Shown: one piece after another, positions 20,345-29,265 of the stretch | How the letters are laid out: each line of letters begins with the position of its first letter | Numbering within the stretch: the first letter of the stretch is position 1 | Source of the DNA: Symbiodinium natans | Lineage: Eukaryota; Sar; Dinophyceae; Suessiales; Symbiodiniaceae | DNA: 64,000 nt | NCBI GenBank assembly: GCA_905221605.1 | Contig: CAJNDS010002125.1 | Coordinates: 482,309-546,308, forward strand | Reading direction: 5' to 3' | The notes under the pieces: model-generated | What the model was told of the DNA's origin: nothing | Seen by the model: the letters and a program-made list of their open reading frames with translations, nothing else | Database searches by the model: none | Position numbers and translations under genes: made by a program

Positions 20345-22648
20345 TTGCGCAAGCCCAAACTGCCTCAACCCACACCCCCAACTGCCCAGGTACTCGCAAG
20401 CTCCAGCCTCAAGCATTCTCCTTTGCCCCTAGGCCCCAGCATCTCTTCCCGCCCAGGTCAGACGACGAGGTTCTCGAGCCCAGCCGCACTTGCCTGCTGT
20501 GTCGGTTGTTCTTGTTCTTGTCCCGCGGTGGATCCGTTCATGCCCGGTTCCGAGGCCTGCACAGCATCCGGTCGCTTTCCTCAGGTGCCTTCTGCCTTGC
20601 GTGTCCCCTTGCCTTCGCTTCTTGTGTGGTACTTGCATGCAACATTTGTGCCCTGCCTTCCGCAGAACAATAATAATAATAGCCTTCTGCCAGCAGCTTA
20701 TGTGCTCAACATTCCAGCCTTCGCGTTCCCCTTTTGGCCCCCCCTTCATGGCTTTCGGACATGGGTGCCAACCGCTCGACAGTTGCGGATGCGGAGACCG
20801 CCTCCCAAGCCCCTCCGGACGTGGCCGCCGTCCTCGACAGCCTGCCGGATGCAGCTCGACCCGCCGAGACTCCTGCAACACCCAAGCGTGCTCCTGTGCC
20901 TCCCAGACACGTCGTGCCAGCATGCCTCCATGCCCTTTTCGACCGCATGCAGCCTCACCGCCAGGTGGATTTGTGCCACTACTGCCTCAAGCTGCGTGAC
21001 TCCCACGCCACAAACGTGCACCCACAGCATGACGTGCCTCCCAGCGACCCAGATTACACGGTCTTCAACATTGCCTCTGAGCTCGCGTTCCGTCCGGACG
21101 CCTCCAGAAATCGGCTCAGAAGAAGCGGGTGACGCAGAAGGCTCTCACCGCCCGGGTGACACGCCTGCTGCCACGCCGGAGCCTACGACAACCTACACAG
21201 CCTCGCCGCCTCAGCCAGTGAGCCACAGCCAGCCGGAAGGCCCAAGCACCCAGCCTGCCACCGAGGCTCCGCCCGGTCAGTCCGAGGTCGCCCTGCCTGA
21301 GAGTGCCGACCGGCCTCGCGACTTGGACCATAAAGCCTTCTTCAATGCCTTGGACGAAGGTTTCAGCCTGCGTGAGTTGCTGGGCCTCCTCGATTCTGGA
21401 GAATCGTTGCCGTCACTATACTTGGCCTCCGGCCAGCAGCAGCCTCTGGATGCCCGCACTGTGCAAGCCTGCACCGGGCTTGCCCGCCAGTGGCTAACTG
21501 CAGAGGCGAAACCGCCTCCTACAAAACAGCCTCCGGTGCAGAGTGACCCCATGCGTTCCTGGGCCCAGCTCACTCTGGACTCCAATGCACAGCCTGCCGC
21601 CTCCTCCGCCTCAAGCAAGCCCAAAGCACCGCCCCCGCCTCTGCAGCCTTCATGGGACTTGCCTGCCATTTTTTACGAAGGTGCCTCATGGTGGTATTTC
21701 TACTCAAGCGACGCGGGTGTCGTATCAACGCCCCCGGCGGAAGCCCCAGTCTCCAGAATCGACTGGGATTCCTGGCACTTCACCACAGACCCCAGCATGG
21801 GTCCGCCTCTGCCCCTGCCTCAACGCCTTCTGCCTCTGCTGCAGCGCATAACCTTGCAGTTCGACCAAGGCCTTGCCCTTTTGCCGCCCAGCCTGTGGGA
21901 GGATTTGTGGGCCCTCTCTGTGGCCGGGCAGCCCCAGTGTGCCCAGTTTGTGGACTCCCAGCTCAGCCTGGCATCTGCCTTGGAGAGCCCTGACCCCGTG
22001 TGGCAGCACGCCTCCGTGAGCATCATGTCATTGCAGATCCCCGCCCCGTGCCTGCCTCGCCAGCCGCCAAGCCAGCCTTCCCGGCGCAGCCGGCGCAGCC
22101 GATGCGCGCAGGGCATCCAGTGCCCGTGCCCAAGCAGCCTGCCGACACGTGGCCCTGGGAAAAGCCTGCATTTGCGCCCAAAGCCAAAGCCTCCCAGCTG
22201 CAGCGCTGCTCGGTCGTGCCTTCCCTCGTCCTGCCTGACACCCACAACACTGACCTTGTGCCTCGCCTGTACTATGTCGACGACAAGGATAGGCTGCGCT
22301 GTGCGGTGCCCTGCACAACCGAGCCTGCCTGCCCATTCCACTCTGTCTGTGGGCAGAAAGTCGACAAAGACCCCCTGGACGAGTTTCATTCCCGCCACGC
22401 CTGCAGCCGTTGCACCGAGCTTCGGCATGAGAGGGTCAGCCTCGAAGCCTACTTCGGCCCTCCGCCTCCCCGACACGAGTGTTTTCCTCAACCCTGAGAA
22501 AGCACGCCTTCTGCTGCCGGCGATCTGCAGAGGCCCTCAGCCTCGACGCTGCCTCGCGCCGACCCTTGCTCTTCCAGCGCCTCAGCCTGCCGACGAAAAA
22601 AGCAGCAGAGGGGGGGGGGGGAAGTGTTTTCTTCTGCATAGGGTTTAG
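20345..22648 (+). CDS. 767-codon Pro/Ser-rich open frame of the inserted element
   Basis: This is the longest open frame in the window outside simple repeats. The central part (about 21,100-22,000) reads as genuine protein: DLDHKAFFNALDEGFSLREL, LLDSGESLPSLYLASG, WDLPAIFYEGASWWYFYSSD, RIDWDSWHFTTDPSMGPP, FDQGLALLPPSLWEDLWAL. On either side a different frame is more protein-like: 20,734-21,110 (LHALFDRMQPHRQVDLCHYC, DYTVFNIASELAFRPDAS) and 22,005-22,497 (LVPRLYYVDDKDRLRCAVPC, CPFHSVCGQKVDKDP, HSRHACSRCTELRHERVSLE). The simplest reading is one protein of about 580 residues with two frameshifts, at about 21,100 and 22,005, ending in a Cys/His-rich, zinc-ribbon-like tail. The family is unknown to me. 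Introns, sequencing error or decay could each explain the shifts. Confidence 0.45.
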   Translation: MRKPKLPQPTPPTAQVLASSSLKHSPLPLGPSISSRPGQTTRFSSPAALACCVGCSCSCPAVDPFMPGSEACTASGRFPQVPSALRVPLPSLLVWYLHATFVPCLPQNNNNNSLLPAAYVLNIPAFAFPFWPPLHGFRTWVPTARQLRMRRPPPKPLRTWPPSSTACRMQLDPPRLLQHPSVLLCLPDTSCQHASMPFSTACSLTARWICATTASSCVTPTPQTCTHSMTCLPATQITRSSTLPLSSRSVRTPPEIGSEEAGDAEGSHRPGDTPAATPEPTTTYTASPPQPVSHSQPEGPSTQPATEAPPGQSEVALPESADRPRDLDHKAFFNALDEGFSLRELLGLLDSGESLPSLYLASGQQQPLDARTVQACTGLARQWLTAEAKPPPTKQPPVQSDPMRSWAQLTLDSNAQPAASSASSKPKAPPPPLQPSWDLPAIFYEGASWWYFYSSDAGVVSTPPAEAPVSRIDWDSWHFTTDPSMGPPLPLPQRLLPLLQRITLQFDQGLALLPPSLWEDLWALSVAGQPQCAQFVDSQLSLASALESPDPVWQHASVSIMSLQIPAPCLPRQPPSQPSRRSRRSRCAQGIQCPCPSSLPTRGPGKSLHLRPKPKPPSCSAARSCLPSSCLTPTTLTLCLACTMSTTRIGCAVRCPAQPSLPAHSTLSVGRKSTKTPWTSFIPATPAAVAPSFGMRGSASKPTSALRLPDTSVFLNPEKARLLLPAICRGPQPRRCLAPTLALPAPQPADEKSSRGGGGKCFLLHRV

Positions 22649-22995
22649 GGGGGGTCTGTTCCGCCTTGGGTTTTGCCCCTGCCCTAAGCCCCTACTTTAC
22701 CCCACTTGCGCCCCCGCACAGGTGCCTCGAGGTCTTCATCGCCTACGCCGCGCCGTCCGCAGCACAGCCCTTTGCCTCTGCAAGTTCGGCATATCATCCG
22801 AGTTCAAAGCCTTGTTGCCGCAGCCTTTTGGGTTAGAGGTTCTTAGGGACGGGGGTTTTTTCCGAGACGAGGCCTTGCCTCAAGGCCTTTCAGCTGCCTG
22901 CATGTCTCTTTGAACAGCCAACGCCTGAAGCAATACCTTGGAAAAAAGAAGCGAGGGTTGCCTGCACTCGTCTTCTTAGCTGTTTCGAGTCTAGA

Positions 22996-23770
22996 GGTTG
23001 GTTGAGAAACAGAAATGTTTACTCCTTGTGTGCTGGTAATCTAATCGTGGCTCCATAGGCTGCGTAAGCGCAACAATATCCCATTTTTTTCCTAACGTTT
23101 GCGCTTTCAGAACACTGAAGAAGTAAAAACATATGCCTCAGTGCTAGGGCTGTGTGAGGGCCCTGGAAGTTTGTCGCATGTCCCTTCGTGCTTGTAGGGT
23201 GAGGGCCCTGAGGTTAATACAACCTTTTTAAAGTGCAGACGGGTTATGGGGCCACGGTTTCGTTACCAGCATGGGCTTCTGGAACCGTTTTCAAATGCAG
23301 GCAGGCGGGCTACAGGCCCAGGATTACGGTACCAGCACGGGTGCGGAACGCTAGCCTTGAAAACGTGTTTTAACGTGTTAAAACACCGTGGAAGTTTCCC
23401 CTGCGACCAAATAGCTCGCGCCGTGCCATCAGGGCGCAAAAGGGTGTGCTAGTTGCTTAACTACGACTCCCTACGAGCGCGAAAGGAGGGGTCATGCGAC
23501 AAAAAACGAGGGCTCTCACCAAACCCTACGAGCACAAAGGGAGGGGACGTACGTGTTTTGAAGGGAATGTGCACAAGACATGGGTGCTATTTGAGCACGC
23601 TCGGTCCCCAAAAAGCAGGATGCTAGTTGAACACGCTCAGTCTTTTCGCACGCGCAAGGCACAAGCACCAACCAAGACGCCTCTCTGAAACTTTCAAGCC
23701 TCGCACGCTGGGCCCTTCAAGCACGTTGGCTTTCAGACCTAACCTCTAGGGCCCTCTCCGTACGAGCACC
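22996..23770. repeat. family-A unit, right part after the insertion
   Basis: Family-A blocks resume in the same order as at 17,030-17,820: ACAGAAATGTTTACTCCTTG, GCTGGTAATCTAATCGTGGC, GGGTTATGGGGCCACGGTT, GTGCTAGTTGCTTA, the CGAGCACAAAGGGAGGGGAC core, and CACGCTCAGTCTTTTCGCAC. It ends in a poly-C tract. The stretch 22,650-22,995 belongs to the inserted element and has no called gene. Confidence 0.85.
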
Positions 23771-23785
23771 AAGGGAGGGGGCTTG

Positions 23786-23805
23786 CCCCCCCCCCCCCCC
23801 CCCCC
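23786..23805. repeat. 20-bp poly-C run
   Basis: Twenty consecutive C residues end the family-A block, followed by G and another short C-run. Homopolymer length may be unreliable in an assembly. Confidence 0.9.
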
Positions 23806-23933
23806 GCCCCCTGCCCTTTCCCCGCCAAAAGAAGGGGGTAGGGCAGCGGGGTAGGTGCCATGTGGGCGTGGCCGGCATAAAGTGTGTCGTTTGCCCTCAA
23901 GAAATTGCTCATTCTGTTAACAAACTGAATTAT

Positions 23934-24662
23934 TCTTTGCAGAGTTCTATGAAATTCATGCGTTTGTAAAGAAGGCTGTTCTTGCTCCGTGCGCACCTAT
24001 TGTCTCTTGAAGGGGAGATCGCTGCTCTGTCTGCTGGAGAGGCTTGATAACTCCAGTGAGATTTTGTATGGAGTTTTCTTCGGCCATCAGGACATGAGAC
24101 TCCATTTGTATGCAATGCATGCAACACTCCTAAAGACTCCTGATGAAGATCCCGCAAGAAACTTCGGGTGTCGCCCAAGATTCCCATTAAGAACTGCTTT
24201 ACACAGAAGTGGACTCTTCAGGAGCAAATGGGGCTGCTACAGAAAGGCAAAGCAAGGCATGGAGAGTCTGGTATGACGGATGATGATGGCTACTCGCACC
24301 TTGCTCGGACGCGAAGCACGTTCTATCTAGAAGCAGCCAAGACTGCTGGGAAACTTCACTGGGAAAGGATTTCCCGGCAGCATTGTTACCTTGAAGTGCT
24401 GCATTTCAAAACTGACGTGTTGGGTCTCGCATGTTTCTGTTGTTTTTTTCTCGCTGTTGCAGGTCAACAAAAAACCAATGCTTGTCAAACGATGGCTGAG
24501 AGAGCAATCGTGGTTGGACCTTGGTTTCACTGGAGTTGCTCGTTCAACGATGAGGAGTATTGCATGTTGACACGTCGTTGACATCTCAAGTCTAAGACTC
24601 GACCCTTCCTTCACGGGCCCCTTCAATCTGGACCTGTTTGTTGTGCGAAACCTTGGGGAAAA
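23934..24662 (-). repeat. dispersed repeat R1, copy b (inverted)
   Basis: This is the inverted partner of 5,571-6,262, aligning over about 700 bp with several small indels. A 212-codon frame (24,327-24,965, minus) runs through it, but in copy a the corresponding frame is broken, so a gene is not supported. Confidence 0.8.
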
Positions 24663-25300
24663 TACCATTTGCCAGTGTTTAGTACATTTTCTGTCTGGAC
24701 TCCCTGTTGCAAGACTTTGTGGGATGGATGGTCCTGGGGCGGATGCAATTTTGCCCGGAGATCGTACGTTGTAGTTTGTGATGAGAGTGCAGGCCTTAGG
24801 ATTCTGGAAACGCTCTTGATGCTGCAAGTCTTTTGGCAGATGCTTAACACATAGCTGATAGGTTGCCTGGACGTACTTTGTGCATGTGCATGTGCCACAC
24901 GATGACATCTGACTCCTTCGGACAGAGAGGTCATCTCCAGGCCCGAGTCTGGTGGATTGACACATTCGGCGAGGCGGGCCAAGAGAGTGTTGATGAGCTC
25001 ATATGTCATGCAGGGAAGACTGTAGGCTGATGCCTGTTGGTTCCAAGATTTGAAGTCATGAATGCCGGACGGGATCGGACGGGCGTGAGTAGCTGCAGTC
25101 CCGCAGTCCGGCCACATGTCAGGAAGCAAGGGCAATGGGTTCAATAGGTCCTGTCGGCGTCTTCGCCTGGGTGTGTCGAAGAACAGGTGGGCAGCTAACC
25201 GAACAAGGCAGCCTTGTATTTGGATGCGTAGCTTCTGCAAGAAAGGCAACCCTGGATTTGGACTTGATTGTTTCCCCTGGTAAAGATTTTTCCAGATCAC
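24663..25300. other. stretch without recognisable genes
   Basis: A minus frame of about 300 codons (24,623-25,534) crosses it, but I see no domain and its ends lie in repeats R1 and R5. Nothing else is recognised. Confidence 0.35.
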
Positions 25301-25560
25301 GTGGGCGGAAACAAGTTGAGTCACGCCGGGCCTGCCCACCGAAGATTTGGCTAAGAAACCACAATTTCTGGGCGGGCCCTGCAAGTGGGCGGCAGGTGGG
25401 ACGGGCTTTACGCGCTGTTCTTCTGACAGGAGGGTTTTCGTAGGGGGAAGCTGTGGGTTTTTTTTCCACAGCTTCGGCAGGCGGCCCCGCAGGTGAGGAT
25501 CGCCGGGCTTTCTTCTGGTAGGAGGGCCTCGCAAAGGGGAAGTTGTGGATCAATAAACGA
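25300..25560. repeat. R5 GGCAGGCGG-type repeats with local inverted repeats
   Basis: Degenerate units (CTTCGGCAGGCGGCCCCGCA, CCTGCAAGTGGGCGGCAGGT, GGGGAAGCTGTGGG, GGGGAAGTTGTGGAT) recur about every 70-80 bp, and GAAGCTGTGG is followed within 10 nt by its complement CCACAGCTTC (about 25,450-25,475), a perfect 10-bp hairpin. The same motif family occurs at 8,060-8,150 and 30,935-31,135. Confidence 0.5.
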
Positions 25561-25699
25561 TTGAGCAACCAACCAATGAATGCTCAACTATCGGCTCGGG
25601 GGTGGCTACGAAACAGACGCGTGTATCAACGAAGCTTGTCAGATTACGCAACCCAGAAGCTTTGGTTGTGGCGATGGCAATGCTCTAGGGGTGAGGTAG

Positions 25700-25935
25700 G
25701 TGAGGTTGGGTCAGTTTAGGTCAGGTTGCTTGATGCTGTGTTTTCTGTGTTTTCAGAAAGTACATCAGGTTAGGTCAGGTTAGGTCGGATTAAGCTACGT
25801 TGGGTTTTATGTTGCCCAGCCCTGTTTGGGTCACCTGCTACCAATTCAAGGTCAGGTTAGGTCGGGTTAGGCTACGATGGGCTTCTGGTTTAGGGATGTC
25901 ATGTTGGTCAGCCCTCTTTGGGTCACCCATCCCAG
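25700..25935. repeat. AGGTCAGGTT-rich direct duplication
   Basis: Words of the form AGGTCAGGTTAGGTCGG recur, and a segment of about 85-90 bp (GGTCAGGTTAGGTCGGATTA to CAGCCCTGTTTGGGTCACC) is repeated directly downstream with changes (GGTCAGGTTAGGTCGGGTTA to CAGCCCTCTTTGGGTCACC). No gene is called. Confidence 0.75.
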
Positions 25936-25954
25936 ACACTCGCAGTGGAGGAGC

Positions 25955-26150
25955 CTTGGCAAGCGAAACCATTGTATCTGCTGCGAAAGGAAGGTGGAAG
26001 TACATTTTGGTTACCCAACCTACCTGTCTTGGCTTTGGTTTCCCAACCTACATGTCTTAGTTGGGCAAACCAGTTGTTTTGTTGCACGTGCTTTTTTTTG
26101 GTGGTTCTGGTAGCGTTATTGGGTGCACTTCCTGTCCTAATGGTTGTATG
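25955..26150 (+). repeat. dispersed repeat R3, copy b
   Basis: Same orientation as 7,796-8,010, about 85 percent alike by eye, ending at TCCTAATGGTTGTA. Copy b then runs into a poly-G/poly-C inverted pair (GGGGGGACCCCCCCC at about 26,171) that copy a lacks. Confidence 0.8.
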
Positions 26151-26279
26151 CGATCATTGTGTTTGCAAATGGGGGGGACCCCCCCCGCTCCTTTTAGACG
26201 CACAAGGCTTTGAAAGAACATTTTGTCTGAAACAAATCATGCGAGCATCGTGTTTGCAAATGGGGGAGGGGGGGGGGGT

Positions 26280-26760
26280 GTAAACTTGCTGCTATTTGCC
26301 GTCTTTGCAACCTTTGAAAACGCAGCAATGCTGCTATTTGTACAGTATTTACATTATCTGCAGCTTCTGACAACGCAGAAATGCTGCTATTAACAGTATT
26401 TGCAGGCTCTGGCAACGCGCAGATGCTGCTATTTGCAACACTCAGAAATGCCGCTTATGCCTGCCGAGATCAAACCCTCAACTGTGCAGCCTCTCCAAAC
26501 TCGGAAATCCTGCTAGTTGCCATCTTTGCAGCCTCTGAAAAATGCAGAAAGACTGCTATGTACGGTATTTGCTGCCTCTGCAAACTCGGAAATTCTGCTA
26601 GTTACAGTATTTGCGACCTGTGGACACGCACAAATGCTGACTTTACAGTAATTGCAGCCACTGACAACGCAGAAATGGCAACGCACAAATGCTGCTATTT
26701 ACAGTATTTGCAGCCTCTGCAAACGCAGAAATGCTGCAATTTACAGTGTTCGCAGCCCCG
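26280..26760. repeat. about 42-bp degenerate tandem array
   Basis: Around ten units built on GCAGCCTCTGCAAACGCAGA + AATGCTGCTATTTACAGTAT + TT follow each other, with drift and some truncated copies. Because 42 is a multiple of three, a + frame (26,381-26,968) stays open. It reads as repeats of the kind NAEMLLF/AVFA and is not called. At 26,771 and 26,802 a GGCCGAGCCACACCTTTGCA unit is also doubled. Confidence 0.8.
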
Positions 26761-26993
26761 AACCAAGAACCAAGGCCGAGCCACACCTTTGCAAGGAAAC
26801 ATGGCCGAGCCACACCTTTGCAAAAAAAAACCCTTCCGCCGGCTTGAACCCTCAATGGCTGAGGGCTCGTTCCATTCCAGCCCGATGGGAGCAGCGGCGG
26901 CAAGGAGGACTTCGGGAAGATTCGAGGGATTGTTCCCTGCCCTCGGCATGGGGATGTTGCATGTTTAAGTTTACGTCAGCTTGTCTCCTCGCC

Positions 26994-27098
26994 TAGGGTT
27001 TAGGGTTTAGGGTTTAGGGTTTAGGGTTTAGGGTTTAGGGTTTAGGGTTTAGGGTTTAGGGTTTAGGGTTTAGGGTTTAGGGTTTAGGGTTTAGGGTT
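26994..27098 (+). repeat. interstitial telomeric array, TTTAGGG x15
   Basis: Fifteen near-perfect TTTAGGG units lie on the + strand, the Arabidopsis-type telomere repeat. The G-rich strand points to higher coordinates and so faces the CCCTAAA array that starts 206 bp downstream. Confidence 0.98.
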
Positions 27099-27271
27099 CC
27101 AGTGCGCTGCCCCTGAGAATTAGGCAAAGAATCTAGCACAGAATCCCGCACAGCATTCCTGCAGTGCCCACTCCTTTAGAGAATCCCGACAAGGAAGCTG
27201 GCTTGAGCCTCAGCCCCCAGACAATACCGCAGACCTCTCCACTTCATGGCGGGTCACAGTTGAATCAGAGG

Positions 27272-27292
27272 GCCGGGGGGGGGGGGGGGGGG
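27272..27292. repeat. poly-G run between the facing telomeric arrays
   Basis: About twenty G residues are bracketed by GGCC on the left and CGGCC on the right. The rest of the 206-bp spacer is unique sequence with no gene. Length of the run may be uncertain. Confidence 0.85.
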
Positions 27293-27304
27293 GGCGGCCT
27301 ATAG

Positions 27305-27422
27305 CCCTAAACCCCTAAACCCTAAACCCTAAACCCTAAACCCTAAACCCTAAACCCTAAACCCTAAACCCTAAACCCTAAACCCTAAACCCTAAACCCT
27401 AAACCCTAAACCCTAAACCCTA
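27305..27422 (-). repeat. interstitial telomeric array, CCCTAAA x17
   Basis: Seventeen units of CCCTAAA, one with an extra C at the left end. Orientation is opposite to the array at 26,994-27,098, so the two face each other. Confidence 0.98.
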
Positions 27423-27502
27423 TTGGAGGACATCTTGGCAAAGGTGCAGAGCAAGGACTGCGCTAGTATCTTTAGCCGAGACCTGAAAGATAATAACTTT
27501 GT

Positions 27503-27530
27503 GGGTTTAGGGTTTAGGGTTTAGGGTTTA
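27503..27530 (+). repeat. short telomeric block, TTTAGGG x4
   Basis: Four units end in TTATAGAAATTGTATAGGG, the same exit sequence that follows the array at 30,790-30,898. Confidence 0.95.
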
Positions 27531-27655
27531 TAGAAATTGTATAGGGTTTGGGTCCCAATAACGTTTGGAGCGAAAGTTTTGACCGAAACGTTTTGACCGA
27601 AACGTTTTGTTTTTTGGAACCACGTTTTCATATTTGGGGCGGGTGGGTGGGAAGG

Positions 27656-28050
27656 GCTGGGGCTGGGGCTGGGGCTGGGGCTGGGGCTGGGGGGCTGGGG
27701 CTGGGGCTGGGGCTGGGGCTGGGGCTGGGGGCGGCTGGGGGCTGGGGGAGGTTGGGGGCGACTAGGGCTGGGGCGGCTGGGGCGGCTGGGGCGGCTGGGG
27801 CTGGGGCGGGGGGCTGGGGCTGTTGGGGGGGGCTGCTGGGGCGGGGCGGCTGGGGCTGCTGGGGCTGGGGCTGCTGGGGCTGGGGCTGCTGGGGCTGGGG
27901 CTGCTGGGGGTGGGGCTGGGGCTGGGCTGGGGTTGGGGCTGGTGGGGCTGGGGGTGGTGGGGGCTGTGGGGGCTGGGGCTGTGGGGGCTGGGGCTGAACT
28001 GGCGCTAGCACTAAATGGGGCTGGGGGCTGGGATGGGGCTGGCAGTGAAA
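27656..28050. repeat. (GGGGCT)n hexanucleotide tract, decaying to the right
   Basis: 27,656-27,730 is nearly pure GGGGCT; rightward it mixes with GGGGCGGCT, GGGGGCT and GCTGCT variants. The G-strand can form G-quadruplexes. The minus frame across it encodes a 187-residue Pro/Ala/Ser-rich product, which I attribute to the repeat. Confidence 0.93.
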
Positions 28051-28281
28051 CTGCTAAACTGTCAAATTTTGGGTTTTGGGGCAATTTGGGGTTTTGGAAG
28101 TCAATTTTGGGCTTGGGGAGGTGATTTGGGAAGGCCCCACAGGTTTAAGTAAATTGAACATTTGGCCTCCCGGCCTCCCGCTTTGGATTAATTTACTTAA
28201 ACTCTGTTTGTCAGCTGTTTAGACAAATATCTTTGAAAATTCAGATTGGTACCACATACAATTTCTATTTATTTTGTCTTG

Positions 28282-28355
28282 AGGGTTTAGGGTTTAGGGT
28301 TTAGGGTTTAGAGTTTAGGGTTTAGGGTTTAGGGTTTAGGGTTTAGGGTTTAGGG
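28282..28355 (+). repeat. interstitial telomeric array, TTTAGGG x10
   Basis: Ten units, one TTTAGAG variant. It lies just after an AT-rich stretch (28,140-28,280) that holds nothing else. Confidence 0.97.
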
Positions 28356-28364
28356 GAACATGTT

Positions 28365-28435
28365 TAAGGGCACTTAAGCTCAATAAGGAATGTAGTGGAG
28401 GAGCATTTTTAAGGGTACTTAAGCTCAACAAGGAA
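28365..28435. repeat. 30-bp direct duplication after the telomeric array
   Basis: TTTAAGGGCACTTAAGCTCA + ATAAGGAAT recurs about 45 bp later as TTTAAGGGTACTTAAGCTCA + ACAAGGAAT. CTTAAG inside each copy is palindromic. Confidence 0.8.
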
Positions 28436-28439
28436 TAGA

Positions 28440-29185
28440 AAATCCGATTTTTTATACCATCCCAACCATGATCTAGGTAAGGCCCGACCCAGTTTCCTGG
28501 GCCGAACCCAGCCGCCCTCCATGCGGCTCAGGCAAAGGTATTCCAGAAGCCTAAACTTCACCTCCGAACCCTAAAGCCCTAAAGCCCAGAGCCTAAACCC
28601 TATCCCCTTCTTTCTTCCTTCTCAACCTTTCGCCCCACCCCACCCCGCCGACATCGCGCGTTCTCTGTGCGTGCGTGTGTGTGACTTCCAGTGTGGGTGG
28701 CGTTCAAGGCCGAGCTCCAGTTCAGTGTGCGTGTCGGGCTTTTGAGGGCTTAGGGCTTTATACTTGGTAGCCCAGTGGTAGCCCAAAGCCTTTTTTGGTT
28801 CAAGGTTCCTGTTTAAAGTGACCAATCGACAAAAGGGTACCCTTATTCTGCTACGGTTACTGGGCTACCAAGTATAGGGTGCGTTCACGAGCTGATGCAG
28901 AAGTCTGTTGTTCAAGTGTTGGCAAAGCGAACACTCCTTCCACACATCCTCGTGCCTGGGTCCTCCCTCAACCCGCAGACGGCTTGGCTCATGGCAGTTG
29001 GGATGGCGTGGGTGATATCAGACAGGCTATACATCTTGGGTTCTTTAGGAGTTTGGGCCCTGCTCTCGTGGGGTGCGCACACCCAATCCTAAGACTCAAG
29101 CCTAACTCCCAAGGTTGAGATATCCTGAAAGCGATACCTCGCGAATCCCGGCAACTTTGAGCCTACACTTACTTAACGGCTTAGA
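28440..29185. other. stretch without recognisable genes
   Basis: Degenerate CCCTAAAGC-like text lies at 28,560-28,600. A pair of matching words, CTTGGTAGCCCAGT (about 28,762) and its complement ACTGGGCTACCAAG (about 28,859), makes a 14-bp inverted repeat about 80 bp apart. No gene is supported. Confidence 0.4.
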
Positions 29186-29186
29186 T

Positions 29187-29265
29187 GGGGTCTCGTGGTT
29201 TTGAAGCCAGGACAGGGAGATTGCGAGATTGCGCGCGGAGCTGCTTGAGCTACAGGGCCGCCCCC
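29187..29265 (-). other. tRNA-like sequence, degenerate (possible SINE head)
   Basis: On the minus strand TAGCTCAAGCAG fits a polymerase III A box, and 43 nt later GGCTTCAAAACC is close to a B box with a TTCAAAA T-loop. The D and T arms pair only in part, the acceptor stem does not close, and the anticodon arm is poor. I read it as a decayed tRNA or tRNA-derived element, not a working tRNA gene. Confidence 0.3.

Larger units (their letters stand above)
18831..22995 (+). mobile_element. 4.2-kb GCCTC-rich insertion in a family-A unit
   Basis: The family-A unit at 16,990-17,060 reads without interruption CTCAGAAAAGATGGCTTAAG + CAAACAGAAATGTTTATTCC. On the left of this insertion the unit runs to TTGCTTAAGTAAAC (ending 18,830), and on the right it resumes at ACAGAAATGTTTACTCC (from 23,009). 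The left end GGTTGCTTAAGTAAAC (18,815-18,830) and the right end GGTTGGTTGAGAAAC (22,996-23,010) look like a decayed target-site duplication of about 15 bp. The inserted DNA differs sharply in composition, with GCCTC in very many places, and is coding-like on the + strand. I see no terminal inverted repeats, LTRs or poly(A), so the class is unknown; a retroposed or transposon-borne gene fits. Confidence 0.6.

Noticed and set aside
24327-24965. 212-codon minus frame in repeat R1 copy b
   Set aside because: The corresponding frame in copy a is broken by indels and stops, and no domain is visible.
27521-28084. 187-codon Pro/Ala/Ser-rich minus frame
   Set aside because: It is the translation of the (GGGGCT)n tract; only about 45 residues lie outside it.
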